64,000 nt of DNA from Pseudomonas hamedanensis (GCF_014268595.2 NZ_CP077091.1:1820501-1884500); one strand, 5' to 3'. Counted from the first letter of the stretch, positions 44,976-56,205 are shown. Made by a program: numbers and translations. The notes: a model not told the origin generated them from the letters alone.

Positions 44976-47799
44976 TGAGGGCCTCCTTGATGCGCGCAGC
45001 AGTGATGGGCAGATCGCGAACACGTTTACCGATGGCATGGGCCACGGCGTTACCGATGGCACCGACAATCGGGATCATCACCACCTCGGCGATGCCTTTG
45101 GACGGATCGCTTGGCGACAGCGGCGGCAGAATTTCCGCGGTCTGTTTCCACACCGCAACGTGGCGCGCCATCGGCAAACGGTAACGGTTGAAGTTCCAGT
45201 CACCCTCCCCCGGCCCGCCTTCGTACAACGGCATTTCTTCCATCAGCGCGTGACCAATTCCCATGGCGATACCGCCTTCGAGCTGGCCCTTGACCAGCTC
45301 TTCAACCAACACACGCCCGCACTCGACCCATGAATGGTGGTTGAGTACTTCAACTTGCGCCGAGCCTTTGTTGACTTTGAGTTCGACCAGCGTGGCGACC
45401 GGGCTGTAGTAAGTCACTGCTGCGTTGTTCAGTTGAACCACCGGGTAGTTGACGTTCTGGCGATCGAGCAAGTGGAAACCGGCACTGTTCATCTGCGCCT
45501 TTTTCGCTTGTGGCGCACCCTCACCGTACTTCACCGCAAGACCGTCCAGCGGCAGCCGCTCGCGCACGCCGTCGATGCTGTATTCAGCCTCGGCCCAGCT
45601 CCAGCGGTTGAAACCGTGCACTGTGGCACCGGTCACCAGACCGCGTTCGTGGGCACGCTTGGCCAGCTCCTCGAAACTCAGTGGCTGCATACCGTTGGCG
45701 GTCAGCTTGCCGTCAACCCAATGCGCATCTTCGCGACGCACCACGTAAGGGTTGGCCTGGCCGCCATACGGGCCCTGACGCCAGATCTCCAGCGCTGCCG
45801 GCCACAGGCCGTGGTTGAACAGTACGCGCGCGGCTTCACGGGTGGCGTGACTGAAGTAGTAAGCCGAGTTGGTCGCCGACGACGCCGACGCCAATTTGCC
45901 GACCCAGCGCGGGTTGCGCAGCAGCGTGTCTTGCTCGGCCTGACTCATGATGTAAGGGTTGCCGCTGGTGATCAGCTGCATCTCCTTCCATTCGGTTTCA
46001 CCGGTCTTCACTTCGTGCGCCGGGCTGCCGAGGAAATCTGCCACGACCAAGGCTTGCGAGGTGGACATTCCGGTGCCGATCTCGATACCGATGTGGCGCA
46101 AGGTGATGCGCCCGTCGGCGGTGAACTCGATGCTCGCCATCGGCGCTTCGGAACCGGTGCCGAAGTCTTTCTGGCAGATGGCGAAACCGACGCCATACCA
46201 GTTGTCCGGGTCAGCCGCTTCGCGCTGCTGCTTGATTGCGTCGCGATTTTTCCAGACGTCGTGGACTGCGGCCTTGTCGAGAATCTCGTGCAGGCGCAGC
46301 GCACCGGCCGGGATCGCGCCTTGAGTGTTTTTCATCCCCGAACGCAGGGCGTTCTTGCGGCGTAAATCGATCGCGTCGACACCCAGGCGATCGGCAATTT
46401 CGTCAACCATCATCTCGGTCGAGGCCATGCTCTGCAGAGTGCCGTAGCCGCGCATCGAACCCGCTTCTACCGCCCGCGAGTGATACGCGGTGACCTGCAG
46501 ATCATTCTGCGGCATGTAATAGATCGACTGCGCCGCGGTGGCGCCAACCGCGGCCACCGACGGGCTGTAGTTGATCCGGCCACCGCCGTCGACGCTCATC
46601 TCGGCGCGGAAGATCTTGAAGGTGTAGTCATTCTTGTCCACGGCCAATTGGTAGCGGATGTCGAACGGGTGGCGCTTGATGCCGCTCTGGAACTGCTCGT
46701 AGCGATCATTGGCCAGACGCACCGGCACACCGGCGCCATACAGCGCAGCGAGGGCTGCGTAGTAGACAAAAATGTTGTGGTCCTTGGAGCCGTAACCGAC
46801 GGTGTAACCTGGGTGGAGGTTCAGATTGGCGAGGCCGAAGCGCGACGGCGCGATCATTTTCGCGGTATCGGTCGCCACTTCCAGCGGGCACTGAGTCGCC
46901 ACCACGAAATGCAGGGTCTTGGTTTTCGGGTCGTACCAGCCGTTGCCGTTGTCCGGCTCCAGTGCAGCCGGCTCGATCGATGGCGTCTTGTAGCGCTCAT
47001 CGAACACCAGCCAGTTGTCTGGCGGGGTATCAATCTGTTTCTTCATCCGTTCGGCGTAGAACAGACCACGCTCGGTCAGGTTGCCGTGCAGGTTCGGTTG
47101 GGAATTCCACACCGGACGGCGGTTTTTCAACATCGGGAACAGGATCGAGTCCTTGAGGCTGGCGAACTCGTCTTCGTCTGCCGAGGTCGGGCCGCCGACG
47201 CGCACATAGCGGAAGCTGCCGTAGGGGTCGCCTTCGTAGAACGGCACTTTGGCGCCGTAACGAATCGCCTTGTCGTTGAACTTGAGTTGGTTCTTGGCCT
47301 GACGAAAGCGCTCGAAATCATTCCAGATCAGGATCGCCACCGGGTGACCGATGAACATCGGCACCTTGCCTTGCGGCAGCAACGGATCGGGGGCGTGCTC
47401 TTCGGGGAAGACGATACCGTCCTTGTCCAGGTCGGCGGCGGTGACGATGCGGTCCGGCTGCAGATCGGCGCCGAGCCACGACAAGTCGTAGCCGTCATAG
47501 ATGCGGTCGGCCTTGATGGTTTTCAGCAGCATGGCGTGACCTTGCTGCTGCGGCCAGCCCGGCATGTCCTTGGCACGGATGTCGCGGGCAAATACTTTGG
47601 CCCCGCAGACCTTGGACAGGGCATCGTTACGTTGCCGCGCCTTGCCGTTGTTGCCGAGCCACTGCTCGGAGGGCACGGTCACACTGGTTTCCATCAAGGC
47701 AGCCAGCGCCTGACTGCTGAGCGGTGTAAGCGTGACGCTCACACCCGCCACCAGCCCGCTCTGAAGGAACGAGCGCCGGGATATATCACGGTTAGACAT
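44968..47799 (-). CDS. molybdopterin-binding subunit of exported aldehyde-type oxidoreductase
   Basis: The 943-residue protein carries a twin-arginine signal (SRRSFLQSGLVAGVSVTLTP) and is a xanthine-oxidase-family large subunit like IorB or AldH. Conserved regions include GSMRGYG, IGIEIGTGMSTSQAL and the C-terminal LEGGIAMGIGHALMEEMPL. It should oxidise an aldehyde or N-heterocycle with water as oxygen donor. First gene of the four-gene operon that ends with the XdhC-like factor. The exact substrate cannot be read from sequence; nicotinate and isoquinoline relatives are the alternatives. Confidence 0.9.
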   Translation of the reverse strand: MSNRDISRRSFLQSGLVAGVSVTLTPLSSQALAALMETSVTVPSEQWLGNNGKARQRNDALSKVCGAKVFARDIRAKDMPGWPQQQGHAMLLKTIKADRIYDGYDLSWLGADLQPDRIVTAADLDKDGIVFPEEHAPDPLLPQGKVPMFIGHPVAILIWNDFERFRQAKNQLKFNDKAIRYGAKVPFYEGDPYGSFRYVRVGGPTSADEDEFASLKDSILFPMLKNRRPVWNSQPNLHGNLTERGLFYAERMKKQIDTPPDNWLVFDERYKTPSIEPAALEPDNGNGWYDPKTKTLHFVVATQCPLEVATDTAKMIAPSRFGLANLNLHPGYTVGYGSKDHNIFVYYAALAALYGAGVPVRLANDRYEQFQSGIKRHPFDIRYQLAVDKNDYTFKIFRAEMSVDGGGRINYSPSVAAVGATAAQSIYYMPQNDLQVTAYHSRAVEAGSMRGYGTLQSMASTEMMVDEIADRLGVDAIDLRRKNALRSGMKNTQGAIPAGALRLHEILDKAAVHDVWKNRDAIKQQREAADPDNWYGVGFAICQKDFGTGSEAPMASIEFTADGRITLRHIGIEIGTGMSTSQALVVADFLGSPAHEVKTGETEWKEMQLITSGNPYIMSQAEQDTLLRNPRWVGKLASASSATNSAYYFSHATREAARVLFNHGLWPAALEIWRQGPYGGQANPYVVRREDAHWVDGKLTANGMQPLSFEELAKRAHERGLVTGATVHGFNRWSWAEAEYSIDGVRERLPLDGLAVKYGEGAPQAKKAQMNSAGFHLLDRQNVNYPVVQLNNAAVTYYSPVATLVELKVNKGSAQVEVLNHHSWVECGRVLVEELVKGQLEGGIAMGIGHALMEEMPLYEGGPGEGDWNFNRYRLPMARHVAVWKQTAEILPPLSPSDPSKGIAEVVMIPIVGAIGNAVAHAIGKRVRDLPITAARIKEALNG

Positions 47800-48034
47800 G
47801 GATCATCCTCTGGGCGGTTATGGGTCCGCCCTTTTGGTTATGTACTGGGAATCTCGAGTCGTGCAGAAGCCCTTTCTGGCGAAGCAAAGAGCTGTGTTGA
47901 CAGTGCAAAGCTGACCGAAAGGTTAACTTTAAAGGTTTCTGAGGCCGCAGCAAACAACCAGTTACAAAAACCTGACTAAATAATCAAAAAATCAATGCGA
48001 CGTGGCATCGCACCATGTGATTTGAAATCAGATC

Positions 48035-48128
48035 CCTGTAGGAGTGAGCCTGCTCGCGATAGCAGTATTCCAGTCGCCGATGCTCGTGACTGACAAACCG
48101 CTATCGCGAGCAGGCTCACTCCTACAGG
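48035..48128. repeat. REP-type inverted repeat
   Basis: Inverted arms CCTGTAGGAGTGAGCCTGCT and its complement around a 40-bp centre. This TGCTCGCGATAGC-containing type is one of the commonest P. fluorescens-group repeats, and a related copy is at 57848. Confidence 0.85.
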
Positions 48129-48184
48129 ACTTGTGCAGAAGTTTCGAGAAAGGAAGAGGAAAGGACAAATTTCAGACACAAAAA

Positions 48185-48206
48185 ACCCCGGTCTTTCGAC
48201 CAGGGT
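48185..48206 (-). terminator. terminator of the tRNA-Val/Asp operon
   Basis: Hairpin ACCC(C)GGTC-TTTC-GACC(A)GGGT with a T-run on the minus strand, about 75 bp downstream of the last tRNA-Asp. Confidence 0.75.
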
Positions 48207-48281
48207 CTTTGCTATCGATTCCGACTCAACCAATGGCTGACTTCGGTGTTTCAAGGCGTTCAGTGGTCCTTGAAACAGATA

Positions 48282-48358
48282 TGGCGCAGCGGACGGGACT
48301 CGAACCCGCGACCCCCGGCGTGACAGGCCGGTATTCTAACCGACTGAACTACCGCTGC
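48282..48358 (-). tRNA. tRNA-Asp (GTC), copy 2
   Basis: A 77-nt cloverleaf with acceptor arms GCAGCGG / CCGCTGC, anticodon arm CCGGC/GCCGG with loop CTGTCAC (GTC), T arm CGGG-TTCGAGT-CCCG and encoded CCA. Identical in sequence to the copy at 48452. Confidence 0.95.
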
Positions 48359-48451
48359 GTATCGCTTTGAGCTTGCGCTCAAGTAACTCGTTTTGATTGA
48401 AAGCTTCGGTGCTTTGCAATCGCGAACCAGACATGTCTGACTCGTAAAATA

Positions 48452-48528
48452 TGGCGCAGCGGACGGGACTCGAACCCGCGACCCCCGGCGTGACAGGCCG
48501 GTATTCTAACCGACTGAACTACCGCTGC
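48452..48528 (-). tRNA. tRNA-Asp (GTC), copy 1
   Basis: Same sequence as the copy at 48282, separated by 93 bp. Both are read leftwards as part of one tRNA operon. Confidence 0.95.
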
Positions 48529-48583
48529 GCGTCGGTGCAGGCACTTTCAGCCTACTCTCTTGCTTGCGCAAGCTTCTCGGGAG

Positions 48584-48659
48584 TGGTGGGTGATGACGGG
48601 ATCGAACCGCCGACATTCTGCTTGTAAGGCAGACGCTCTCCCAGCTGAGCTAATCACCC
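48584..48659 (-). tRNA. tRNA-Val (TAC)
   Basis: A 76-nt cloverleaf: acceptor arms GGGTGAT/ATCACCC, anticodon arm TCTGC/GCAGA with loop CTTACAA (anticodon TAC), T arm GGCGG-TTCGATC-CCGTC and encoded CCA. First in the tRNA operon. Confidence 0.95.
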
Positions 48660-48764
48660 GTTTGCATCTCCGAGGCCGCGAAATTTACGCAGGTGGCGAA
48701 GCTAAGTCAATAGCGGGATTGAAGTTTTTCTGAAAAAGACGAAATTGCTTCCATCCTGCAAGAC

Positions 48765-48837
48765 CGCCTTCGCGAGCAAGCTCGCTCCCACAGGGGATTG
48801 CATTCCAAATGTGGGAGCGAGCTTGCTCGCGAAGGCG
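48765..48837. repeat. REP-type inverted repeat
   Basis: Inverted arms CGCCTTCGCGAGCAAGCTCG and complement, about 25-bp centre. It follows the end of the SDR gene. Confidence 0.85.
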
Positions 48838-48876
48838 TCAGTTGATTCAACGCAAAGTCAGGCGAAAAAGGCGACC

Positions 48877-49653
48877 TTACTCGCTGTAGATCATCTTTTT
48901 CGTCATGCCGCCATCGACGACGAATTCCTGGCCAGTCACAAACCCGGCATTCCTCGACAATAGCCATGCAACCATTGCCGCCACGTCCTCGACCGTGCCT
49001 ACCCTGCCCGCCGGATGCTGGGCGTGATCGGCATCAGCCAGAGGCTCGGCCCGCCGCACCGAGGGATCACGAGTATCGATCCAGCCCGGGCTGACGGCGT
49101 TCACGCGGATTTCCGGCCCAAGGCTGATTGCCAGCGCGTGGGTCAGCGCCAGCAAGCCGCCCTTGCTCGCCGCATACGCCTCAGAGTCCGCCTCGGACTG
49201 TCGCGCACGGGTCGATGCCAGGTTGACGATCGAACCGTTGTGCGCACGCAGATACGGTGCACAGTGCTTGGCCAGTAACATCGGCCCGCTGAGATTCACT
49301 GCAAGCACCCGATTCCAATAAGCCAGATCAAGGCTTTCCAGAGTGATGTTGTGCGGGTCGGCCACCGCCGCGTTGCAGACGAGTGCATCGAGCCGGCCAA
49401 ACTGCCCCAACACTTCGGCAACACCTAGCGCGACCTGATTTTCGTCAGCTACGTCCATGGCGATGAACCAGGCGTTTTCGCCGAGCACCTTCGCCACTTT
49501 CGAACCGCGCGCCCGATCGAGATCGGTCAGCACCACTTGCCAGCCTTCGCTGATCAGCCACGCCGCAATGCCCAGCCCGATGCCGCGCGCGGCACCGGTG
49601 ACCAACGCAACGCGGCCATGGGTATTGGCCGACGGTGTGGACAACTCGATCAC
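48877..49653 (-). CDS. SDR-family oxidoreductase
   Basis: The 258-residue protein is a classical short-chain dehydrogenase: cofactor motif [16 protein letters not shown] for NNAG, catalytic Ser in LASTRARQS and Tyr-x-x-x-Lys in YAASKGG. The DLDRA after the second strand suggests NAD use. The substrate is unknown. It overlaps metZ by 4 bp, the order also found in P. aeruginosa next to metZ, but no functional link to methionine synthesis is established. Firm family call. Confidence 0.92.
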   Translation of the reverse strand: MIELSTPSANTHGRVALVTGAARGIGLGIAAWLISEGWQVVLTDLDRARGSKVAKVLGENAWFIAMDVADENQVALGVAEVLGQFGRLDALVCNAAVADPHNITLESLDLAYWNRVLAVNLSGPMLLAKHCAPYLRAHNGSIVNLASTRARQSEADSEAYAASKGGLLALTHALAISLGPEIRVNAVSPGWIDTRDPSVRRAEPLADADHAQHPAGRVGTVEDVAAMVAWLLSRNAGFVTGQEFVVDGGMTKKMIYSE

Positions 49654-50861
49654 AACGCCGCCAGACCGCGTGCCAGGTCGGCCTGCAGATCTGCCACGTC
49701 TTCCAGCCCGACCGCAACGCGGATAAGACTGTCACGAATGCCTGCTGCCTCACGCTCCGCCGGCGCCAAGCGACCATGGGAGGTCGTGCTTGGGTGTGTA
49801 ATCGTGGTTTTGCTGTCGCCGAGGTTGGCGGTGATCGAAATCAGCCGCGTCGCATCAATGAAACGCCATGCGCCCTCTTTGCCGCCCCTGACCTCAAAGC
49901 TGACCACGGCACCGAAGCCCTTCTGCTGACGCTGGGCCAGCGCGTGCTGCGGATGACTCTTGAGACCGGCGTAATGGACTTTTTCGATACCGTCCTGCTG
50001 CTCCAGCCATTCGGCCAATGCCTGCGCGTTGGCGCAATGCGCCTTCATCCGCAGATTCAGGGTTTCCAGACCTTTGAGGAAGATCCATGCGTTGAACGGG
50101 CTCAGGGTCGGCCCGGCCGTACGCAAGAAGCCGACGACTTCCTTCATCTGCTCACTGCGACCGGCGACGACACCGCCCATGCAACGACCCTGGCCGTCGA
50201 TGAACTTGGTCGCCGAGTGCACGACGATATCCGCGCCCAGCTTCAGCGGCTGCTGCAACGCAGGCGTGCAGAAGCAGTTGTCGACCACCAGCATCGCGCC
50301 TTTGGCGTGCGCGATTTCTGCCAGCGCGGCGATGTCGACCAGCTCGGCCAGAGGATTGGACGGCGACTCGACAAACAACAATTTGGTATGGGTCTGGATC
50401 GCCGCTTCCCAGGCCGAGAGATTAGCCAGCGGCACGTAATCGACTTCAACGCCGAAGCGCTTGAAGTATTTCTCGAACAGGCTGATGGTCGAACCGAACA
50501 CACTGCGCGACACCAGCACATGATCGCCAGCGCTGCACAGGCTCATCACCACCGCCATGATCGCAGCCATGCCGGTTGCCGTCGCGACGGCCTGCTCGGC
50601 GCTTTCCAGTGCGGCGATGCGCTCTTCGAACGCACGCACGGTCGGGTTGGTGTAGCGCGAGTAAACGTTACCCGGCACTTCCCCGGCAAACCGCGCGGCA
50701 GCATCGGCAGCGGTGCGAAACACATAGCTGGAGGTGAAGAACATCGGATCACCATGTTCGCCTTCCGGCGTACGGTGCTGACCGGCACGGACGGCCAGGG
50801 TATCGAACGCTACGCCTTCAAGGTCGCTGTCCAGCCGACCGGCATCCCATTCCTGACTCAT
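49650..50861 (-). CDS. metZ: O-succinylhomoserine sulfhydrylase
   Basis: The 403-residue protein belongs to the Cys/Met-metabolism PLP family, with the PLP lysine in [13 protein letters not shown] and the conserved segment [20 protein letters not shown] near the N-terminus. In Pseudomonas, MetZ makes homocysteine directly from O-succinylhomoserine and sulfide. It lies between purF and the SDR gene in the usual order. GGAG-like sequence precedes the start. Firm identification. Confidence 0.94.
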   Translation of the reverse strand: MSQEWDAGRLDSDLEGVAFDTLAVRAGQHRTPEGEHGDPMFFTSSYVFRTAADAAARFAGEVPGNVYSRYTNPTVRAFEERIAALESAEQAVATATGMAAIMAVVMSLCSAGDHVLVSRSVFGSTISLFEKYFKRFGVEVDYVPLANLSAWEAAIQTHTKLLFVESPSNPLAELVDIAALAEIAHAKGAMLVVDNCFCTPALQQPLKLGADIVVHSATKFIDGQGRCMGGVVAGRSEQMKEVVGFLRTAGPTLSPFNAWIFLKGLETLNLRMKAHCANAQALAEWLEQQDGIEKVHYAGLKSHPQHALAQRQQKGFGAVVSFEVRGGKEGAWRFIDATRLISITANLGDSKTTITHPSTTSHGRLAPAEREAAGIRDSLIRVAVGLEDVADLQADLARGLAAL

Positions 50862-50907
50862 GCTGTCACTCCTTGCTGTGTTCTCGAAAAATAAAAGTCA
50901 GATACAA

Positions 50908-50929
50908 AACCGGCCCCTCAGGGCCGGTT
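50908..50929 (-). terminator. terminator-like hairpin after purF
   Basis: Nine-bp stem AACCGGCCC-CTCA-GGGCCGGTT directly after purF in the direction of reading. The following T-run is weak, so some readthrough to metZ is possible. Confidence 0.65.
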
Positions 50930-50934
50930 GAAAC

Positions 50935-52440
50935 TCAGTTGTTGTACAGATCGATGATCGCACTGACCGCCTGGGTCTTGACCTTCGAGGCATCGTTGCG
51001 CGCCTGTTCGATCTTGTTCAGGTAAGCCTCGTCGACGTCACCGGTCACGTACTTACCGTCGAACACGGCGCAATCGAAGTTCTCGATCTTGATCTTGCCG
51101 CCACCGACCGCTTCGATCAAGTCAGGCAGGTCCTGATAAATCAGCCAGTCGGCGCCGATCAGGTCAGCGACGTCCTGCGTCGAGCGGTTGTGTGCGATCA
51201 GTTCGTGAGCGCTTGGCATGTCGATGCCGTACACGTTCGGGAAGCGAACCGCCGGTGCCGCCGAACAGAAGTAGACGTTTTTCGCGCCGGCTTCGCGGGC
51301 CATCTGGATGATCTGCTTGCAGGTGGTGCCGCGCACGATCGAGTCGTCGACCAGCATCACGTTCTTGCCGCGGAACTCCAGCTCGATGGCGTTGAGCTTC
51401 TGGCGTACCGACTTCTTGCGCGCTGCCTGGCCCGGCATGATGAAGGTGCGGCCGATGTAACGGTTCTTGACGAAACCTTCGCGGAATTTCACGCCCAAAT
51501 GGTTGGCCAGTTCCAACGCCGCTGTACGGCTGGTGTCCGGAATCGGGATGACCACGTCGATATCGTGTTCCGGACGCTCGCGCAGGATCTTCTCGGCGAG
51601 CTTCTCGCCCATGCGCAGACGTGCCTTGTAAACCGACACGCCGTCGATAATCGAATCCGGACGCGCCAGATAAACGTGTTCGAAGATGCACGGAGTCAGC
51701 GATGGATTGGTCGCGCACTGACGGGTGTGCAGCTTGCCGTCTTCGGTGATGTACACCGCTTCGCCCGGCGCCAGGTCGCGGATCAGGGTGAAACCGAGCA
51801 CGTCCAGCGAAACGCTTTCGGAGGCGATCATGTACTCGACGCCTTCGTCGGTATGACGCTGGCCAAACACGATCGGACGGATGCCATGCGGGTCGCGGAA
51901 ACCGACGATGCCGTAGCCGGTCACCATCGCCACCACCGCGTAACCGCCAACGCAACGGTTATGCACGTCGGTCACAGCGGCGAACACGTCCTCTTCGGTC
52001 GGTTGCAGCTTGCCGCGTTGCGCCAGTTCGTGAGCGAACACGTTGAGCAACACTTCCGAGTCGGAACTGGTGTTGACGTGACGCAGGTCGGATTCATAGA
52101 TCTCTTTGGCCAACTGTTCAACGTTGGTCAGGTTGCCGTTGTGCGCCAGGGTGATGCCGTAAGGCGAGTTGACGTAGAACGGCTGGGCTTCGGCCGACGT
52201 CGAGCTGCCGGCGGTCGGGTAACGGACGTGACCGATACCCATGTGACCGACCAGACGCTGCATGTGACGCTGCTGGAACACGTCACGCACCAGGCCATTG
52301 TCCTTGCGCAGGAACAACCGGCCATCATGGCTGGTCACGATACCGGCAGCGTCCTGGCCGCGGTGCTGGAGCACGGTTAGCGCGTCATACAGCGCCTGAT
52401 TGACGTTCGACTTACCGACGATACCGACGATGCCACACAT
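50935..52440 (-). CDS. purF: amidophosphoribosyltransferase
   Basis: The 501-residue protein begins [20 protein letters not shown], with the N-terminal catalytic cysteine of the Ntn glutamine amidohydrolase domain (residues 2-230). The second domain carries the phosphoribosyl signature ([13 protein letters not shown]). It makes 5-phosphoribosylamine, the first step of purine synthesis. The start at 52440 exposes the cysteine as residue 2; a slightly longer reading was rejected. It lies 41 bp after cvpA. Firm identification. Confidence 0.97.
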   Translation of the reverse strand: MCGIVGIVGKSNVNQALYDALTVLQHRGQDAAGIVTSHDGRLFLRKDNGLVRDVFQQRHMQRLVGHMGIGHVRYPTAGSSTSAEAQPFYVNSPYGITLAHNGNLTNVEQLAKEIYESDLRHVNTSSDSEVLLNVFAHELAQRGKLQPTEEDVFAAVTDVHNRCVGGYAVVAMVTGYGIVGFRDPHGIRPIVFGQRHTDEGVEYMIASESVSLDVLGFTLIRDLAPGEAVYITEDGKLHTRQCATNPSLTPCIFEHVYLARPDSIIDGVSVYKARLRMGEKLAEKILRERPEHDIDVVIPIPDTSRTAALELANHLGVKFREGFVKNRYIGRTFIMPGQAARKKSVRQKLNAIELEFRGKNVMLVDDSIVRGTTCKQIIQMAREAGAKNVYFCSAAPAVRFPNVYGIDMPSAHELIAHNRSTQDVADLIGADWLIYQDLPDLIEAVGGGKIKIENFDCAVFDGKYVTGDVDEAYLNKIEQARNDASKVKTQAVSAIIDLYNN

Positions 52441-52481
52441 GCGACGCAACCCCTACTTAATGGATCTGAACTGAACAACAC

Positions 52482-53042
52482 TCACTGTGGCGTTTTCGCC
52501 GACGGCAAGAGTTGCTCCTTGAACGGAATATCAGCGGGTACGCTGATTCCGCTGGCAAGCCACTGACTGCTCCACCCGAGAATCAGGTTTTTGGACCAGT
52601 CGGCGACCAATAGAAACTTTGGCACGAGCTGTGATTCTTTCCACCACCCGTCCTGCTGTACCGGCCCCAGGCTCAACAGCCCGACCGCCACGACCACCAG
52701 CAGCACGCCACGCGCAGCGCCGAAAGCCATGCCGAGGAATCGATCGGTCCCGGACAACCCGGTGACGCGAACCAACTCGCCGATAAGATAATTGATCATT
52801 GCGCCCACGATCAGTGTGGCGACAAACATGATGGCACAGCCCGCAATCACGCGAGCCGATGGGGTTTCGATGTATCCGGCGAGGTACTCGGACAATGAGC
52901 CACCGAACATCCAGGCAACCGCTCCTGCGATGATCCAGGTCACCAGCGATAATGCTTCTTTGACGAAGCCGCGGCTCAAACTGATCAAAGCGGAGATGGC
53001 GACGATTGCAACGATCGCCCAGTCAACCCAGGTAAATGGCAC
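52482..53042 (-). CDS. cvpA: CvpA family inner membrane protein
   Basis: The 186-residue protein has four hydrophobic segments and starts MPFTWVDWAIVAIVAISALI, as in CvpA proteins. CvpA was found through colicin V production and is linked with purine genes by its place before purF in many bacteria; its actual activity is not established. It lies directly upstream of purF, 41 bp away. Firm family identification. Confidence 0.92.
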   Translation of the reverse strand: MPFTWVDWAIVAIVAISALISLSRGFVKEALSLVTWIIAGAVAWMFGGSLSEYLAGYIETPSARVIAGCAIMFVATLIVGAMINYLIGELVRVTGLSGTDRFLGMAFGAARGVLLVVVAVGLLSLGPVQQDGWWKESQLVPKFLLVADWSKNLILGWSSQWLASGISVPADIPFKEQLLPSAKTPQ

Positions 53043-53140
53043 AGTGCAGCCTACAGACGGATAAGGCGGCGCATTTTAGCAGAGCGCATGCCACTCGGTA
53101 AGCTGCGATTGTCAGTGCTTTTCAATCGGAGTGATAGATT

Positions 53141-53797
53141 TCAGCCACGTTCAGGCTGGAAACGGACAACGAAGCCCTTGAGGTTCTGCTGACGACTCAA
53201 CAAGTCACGCAGACGGTCGGCTTCGGCACGCTCGATCAGTGGACCTACGAACACCCGGTTTTTGCCATCCGCAGAGCGAATGTAGGCGTTGTAGCCCTGA
53301 CTGCGCAGGGTTTTCTGCAGGCTCTCGGCACTGGCGCGACTCGACAGACTGGCCAATTGCACCGACCAGCTTACCGACAGGCCGTTGGCATCGACGCGGC
53401 TTTGCGTGGTGTCAGGCTTGCTCGTTGCGGACACGATCGGCTGGGCCGGCGCCGGAATCGGCTTGGCCACCGCCGGCGGCGCAGCCGGTTTGGCGATAGC
53501 GATGGGGGCGACTGGCGCAGGCGCGGGCGCCACCGGGGCGGCAGGCGCGATATCCTGCGTGACTTCCTCGTCAGTCGGTACCGGCTCTTGCGGCAAGGCT
53601 TGCGGCTCCGGCACCGCCACGGTTTCCATTTGCACTTGCGGCACGACCGGCGCTTGCGGAGCCGCCGGCGCCTCGACAGTCACCTGACGCTGCTCATCCT
53701 GACGGGAAAACAGCATTGGCAGGAAAATCACCGCCAGCGCCACCAGCACCAAAGCACCGACCATGCGCTGCTTGTACGCTTTATCCAGCAAAGCCAT
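53141..53797 (-). CDS. SPOR-domain membrane protein, DedD-like
   Basis: The start at 53797 gives a 218-residue protein with a short cytoplasmic head, one membrane helix (MVGALVLVALAVIFLPMLF), a long Pro/Ala-rich linker and a C-terminal SPOR domain from about residue 140 (SVQLASLSSRASAESLQKTL, YIRSADGKNRVFVGPL). SPOR proteins of this type (DedD) gather at the septum by binding denuded peptidoglycan. It overlaps folC by 17 bp, the usual order before cvpA. Strong family call. Confidence 0.9.
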   Translation of the reverse strand: MALLDKAYKQRMVGALVLVALAVIFLPMLFSRQDEQRQVTVEAPAAPQAPVVPQVQMETVAVPEPQALPQEPVPTDEEVTQDIAPAAPVAPAPAPVAPIAIAKPAAPPAVAKPIPAPAQPIVSATSKPDTTQSRVDANGLSVSWSVQLASLSSRASAESLQKTLRSQGYNAYIRSADGKNRVFVGPLIERAEADRLRDLLSRQQNLKGFVVRFQPERG

Positions 53798-55088
53798 TTG
53801 CCGCGTCCTCCGTGGAGCGCCGGGCCAACCATTCAAGGGCCTCGGCGACACAATAAAATGATCCGAACAACAGAATCTCGTCGTCGCCGGTCGCTACAGC
53901 GCACTGCCCTTCCAGAGCGGCCGCCACGCTATCGTACGACGCGACCGAAGCACCCAGGTTCTGCAAGGCAGCGTGCAATTGGGCCACCGGGCGGGCGCGC
54001 GGCGAATCCAACGGTGCAACGGCCCAATGCGCGACACTAGCATTCAATTCGCCAACAACACCATCGAGATCCTTGTCCGCCAGCAGACCGAACACGGCGA
54101 GACGTTTGCCCGCCGGCGGGCGCGCAGCCAGCCGACGAGCGAGATATTCAGCGGCATGCGGATTGTGACCGACATCCAGCAACAAATTCAGGCGCTTGCC
54201 CTGCCACTCGAACACGCGACGATCCAGACGCCCGACCACGCGCGTCGCCTGCAACGCCGCCACAATTTGCCCCGCCTCCCACGGCAAGCCGAGCAGCAGA
54301 TAGGCCTGCAACGCCAGTGCGGCGTTTTCCATCGGCAGATCAAGCAACGGCAAGTCGTGCAATTCGACTGCCTGCCCCTGCGCATCGGTACCACGCCACT
54401 GCCAGTGCTGATCGGTAACACCGAGGTCGAAATCGCGCCCGCGCAGAAAGAACGGGCAAGCCAGTTCGCGCGCCTTGTCGAGCAGCGGTTGCGGAGGATT
54501 CAGATCGCCACACAAGGCAGGCTTGCCCTGACGGAAAATACCGGCCTTCTCAAAGGCTACGGATTCGCGGGTATCGCCCAGATAATCGGCGTGATCGACG
54601 CCAATACTGGTGACCAGAGCGATGTCGGCATCGACCACGTTGACCGTGTCCAGACGCCCGCCCAGACCGACTTCCAGAACCACCGCATCAAGGCCGGCCT
54701 GCTGAAACAGCCAGAACGCCGCCAGAGTGCCCATTTCGAAGTACGTCAGGGAAGTGTCGCCACGCCCGGCCTCGACCGCCGCGAAGGCTTCGCACAACTG
54801 CGCGTCAGTGGCTTCGACGCCATTGAGCTGCACCCGCTCGTTATAACGCAGCAGATGCGGGGAATTGTAGACACCTACGCTCAGGCCCTGCGCGCGCAGC
54901 AACGAAGCCACGAACGCGCAGGTCGATCCCTTGCCGTTGGTGCCGGTGACCGTAATCACCCGAGGCGCCGGCTGGCCCAGCCCCATACGGGACGCTACCT
55001 GTTGCGAACGCTCCAGCCCCATGTCGATGGCGGACGGATGCAACTGCTCAAGGTAGGCGAGCCATTCGCCAAGGGTGCGCTCGGTCAT
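53781..55088 (-). CDS. folC: bifunctional folylpolyglutamate/dihydrofolate synthase
   Basis: The 435-residue protein carries the Mur-ligase-type ATP motif [16 protein letters not shown] and the characteristic [12 protein letters not shown]. It adds glutamate to dihydropteroate and then extends folate glutamate tails. It overlaps accD by 4 bp upstream and the DedD-like gene by 17 bp downstream, which implies cotranscription. Firm identification. Confidence 0.96.
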   Translation of the reverse strand: MTERTLGEWLAYLEQLHPSAIDMGLERSQQVASRMGLGQPAPRVITVTGTNGKGSTCAFVASLLRAQGLSVGVYNSPHLLRYNERVQLNGVEATDAQLCEAFAAVEAGRGDTSLTYFEMGTLAAFWLFQQAGLDAVVLEVGLGGRLDTVNVVDADIALVTSIGVDHADYLGDTRESVAFEKAGIFRQGKPALCGDLNPPQPLLDKARELACPFFLRGRDFDLGVTDQHWQWRGTDAQGQAVELHDLPLLDLPMENAALALQAYLLLGLPWEAGQIVAALQATRVVGRLDRRVFEWQGKRLNLLLDVGHNPHAAEYLARRLAARPPAGKRLAVFGLLADKDLDGVVGELNASVAHWAVAPLDSPRARPVAQLHAALQNLGASVASYDSVAAALEGQCAVATGDDEILLFGSFYCVAEALEWLARRSTEDAANGFAG

Positions 55089-56005
55089 ACGTTGGCAGGC
55101 ACCGGCGGGACCACGATCGGCTCGACGGGCGCAGCAACGAATTTCGGCGTCGGCTTGCCGGTCATTTGTGCCAGCAGGTTACCCAGGCGCGGACGCAACT
55201 CCTGACGATGAATAATCATGTCGATCGCGCCGTGCTCCAGCAGGAACTCGCTGCGCTGGAAACCTTCCGGCAGTTTTTCGCGCACGGTTTGCTCGATCAC
55301 CCGCGGACCGGCAAAACCGATCAGCGCCTTCGGCTCGCCGACAATCACGTCGCCCAACATTGCCAGACTGGCGGAAACACCACCGTAGACCGGGTCGGTC
55401 AGCACGGAGATGAAGGGAATGCCCTCTTCGCGCAGACGCGCCAGCACGGCGGAAGTCTTGGCCATCTGCATCAGCGAGATCAGGGCTTCCTGCATGCGCG
55501 CACCGCCGGAAGCGGCGAAGCAGATCATCGGGCAACGGTTTTCCAGGGCGTAGTTGGCGGCGCGTACAAAGCGCTCACCGACGATGGCGCCCATGGAACC
55601 GCCCATGAAGTTGAACTCGAACGCCGAAACCACCACCGGCATGCCGAGCAAGGTGCCGCTGACGGAGATCAACGCGTCCTTTTCACCGGTCTGCTTCTGG
55701 GCCGCGGTCAGACGGTCCTTGTATTTTTTGCCGTCGCGAAATTTCAGACGGTCAACCGGCTCCAGATCGGCGCCCAGTTCGTTGCGGCCCCCGGCATCGA
55801 GGAAGATGTCGATGCGCGCGCGTGCGCCGATGCGCATGTGATGGTTGCACTTGGGGCAAACGTCCAGGGTCTTTTCCAGCTCCGGACGATACAGCACAGC
55901 CTCGCAAGACGGGCATTTGTGCCACAGACCTTCAGGCACCGAGCTCTTCTTGACCTCGGAACGCATGATCGAAGGGATCAGTTTGTCTACTAACCAGTTG
56001 CTCAT
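55085..56005 (-). CDS. accD: acetyl-CoA carboxylase beta subunit
   Basis: The start at 56005 ([20 protein letters not shown]) gives 306 residues. A four-cysteine zinc ribbon (CPSC near residue 30 and CPKC near 50) precedes the carboxyltransferase domain with [15 protein letters not shown] and [17 protein letters not shown]. It forms the carboxyltransferase with AccA, committing acetyl-CoA to fatty-acid synthesis. It overlaps folC by 4 bp. A longer reading lacks support. Firm identification. Confidence 0.97.
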   Translation of the reverse strand: MSNWLVDKLIPSIMRSEVKKSSVPEGLWHKCPSCEAVLYRPELEKTLDVCPKCNHHMRIGARARIDIFLDAGGRNELGADLEPVDRLKFRDGKKYKDRLTAAQKQTGEKDALISVSGTLLGMPVVVSAFEFNFMGGSMGAIVGERFVRAANYALENRCPMICFAASGGARMQEALISLMQMAKTSAVLARLREEGIPFISVLTDPVYGGVSASLAMLGDVIVGEPKALIGFAGPRVIEQTVREKLPEGFQRSEFLLEHGAIDMIIHRQELRPRLGNLLAQMTGKPTPKFVAAPVEPIVVPPVPANV

Positions 56006-56205
56006 GCTTTCTTTTCTCCAGTACCGGCGGCCCGAACGCTCTGGTTCGCAGCCCCGCGTATGCCCTTGAGCTAAATTCATGTGTGTGGCGATGGTTGGTG
56101 AACAGCCGCGGTCAGCGCGAAACATGACCTGCGTGCGATCCAGAAACCCTCAGCCGCGCCTGCTGTGTGCAAGTGCATTGATGGACGGCGGCAGACTGCC
56201 AGCCG

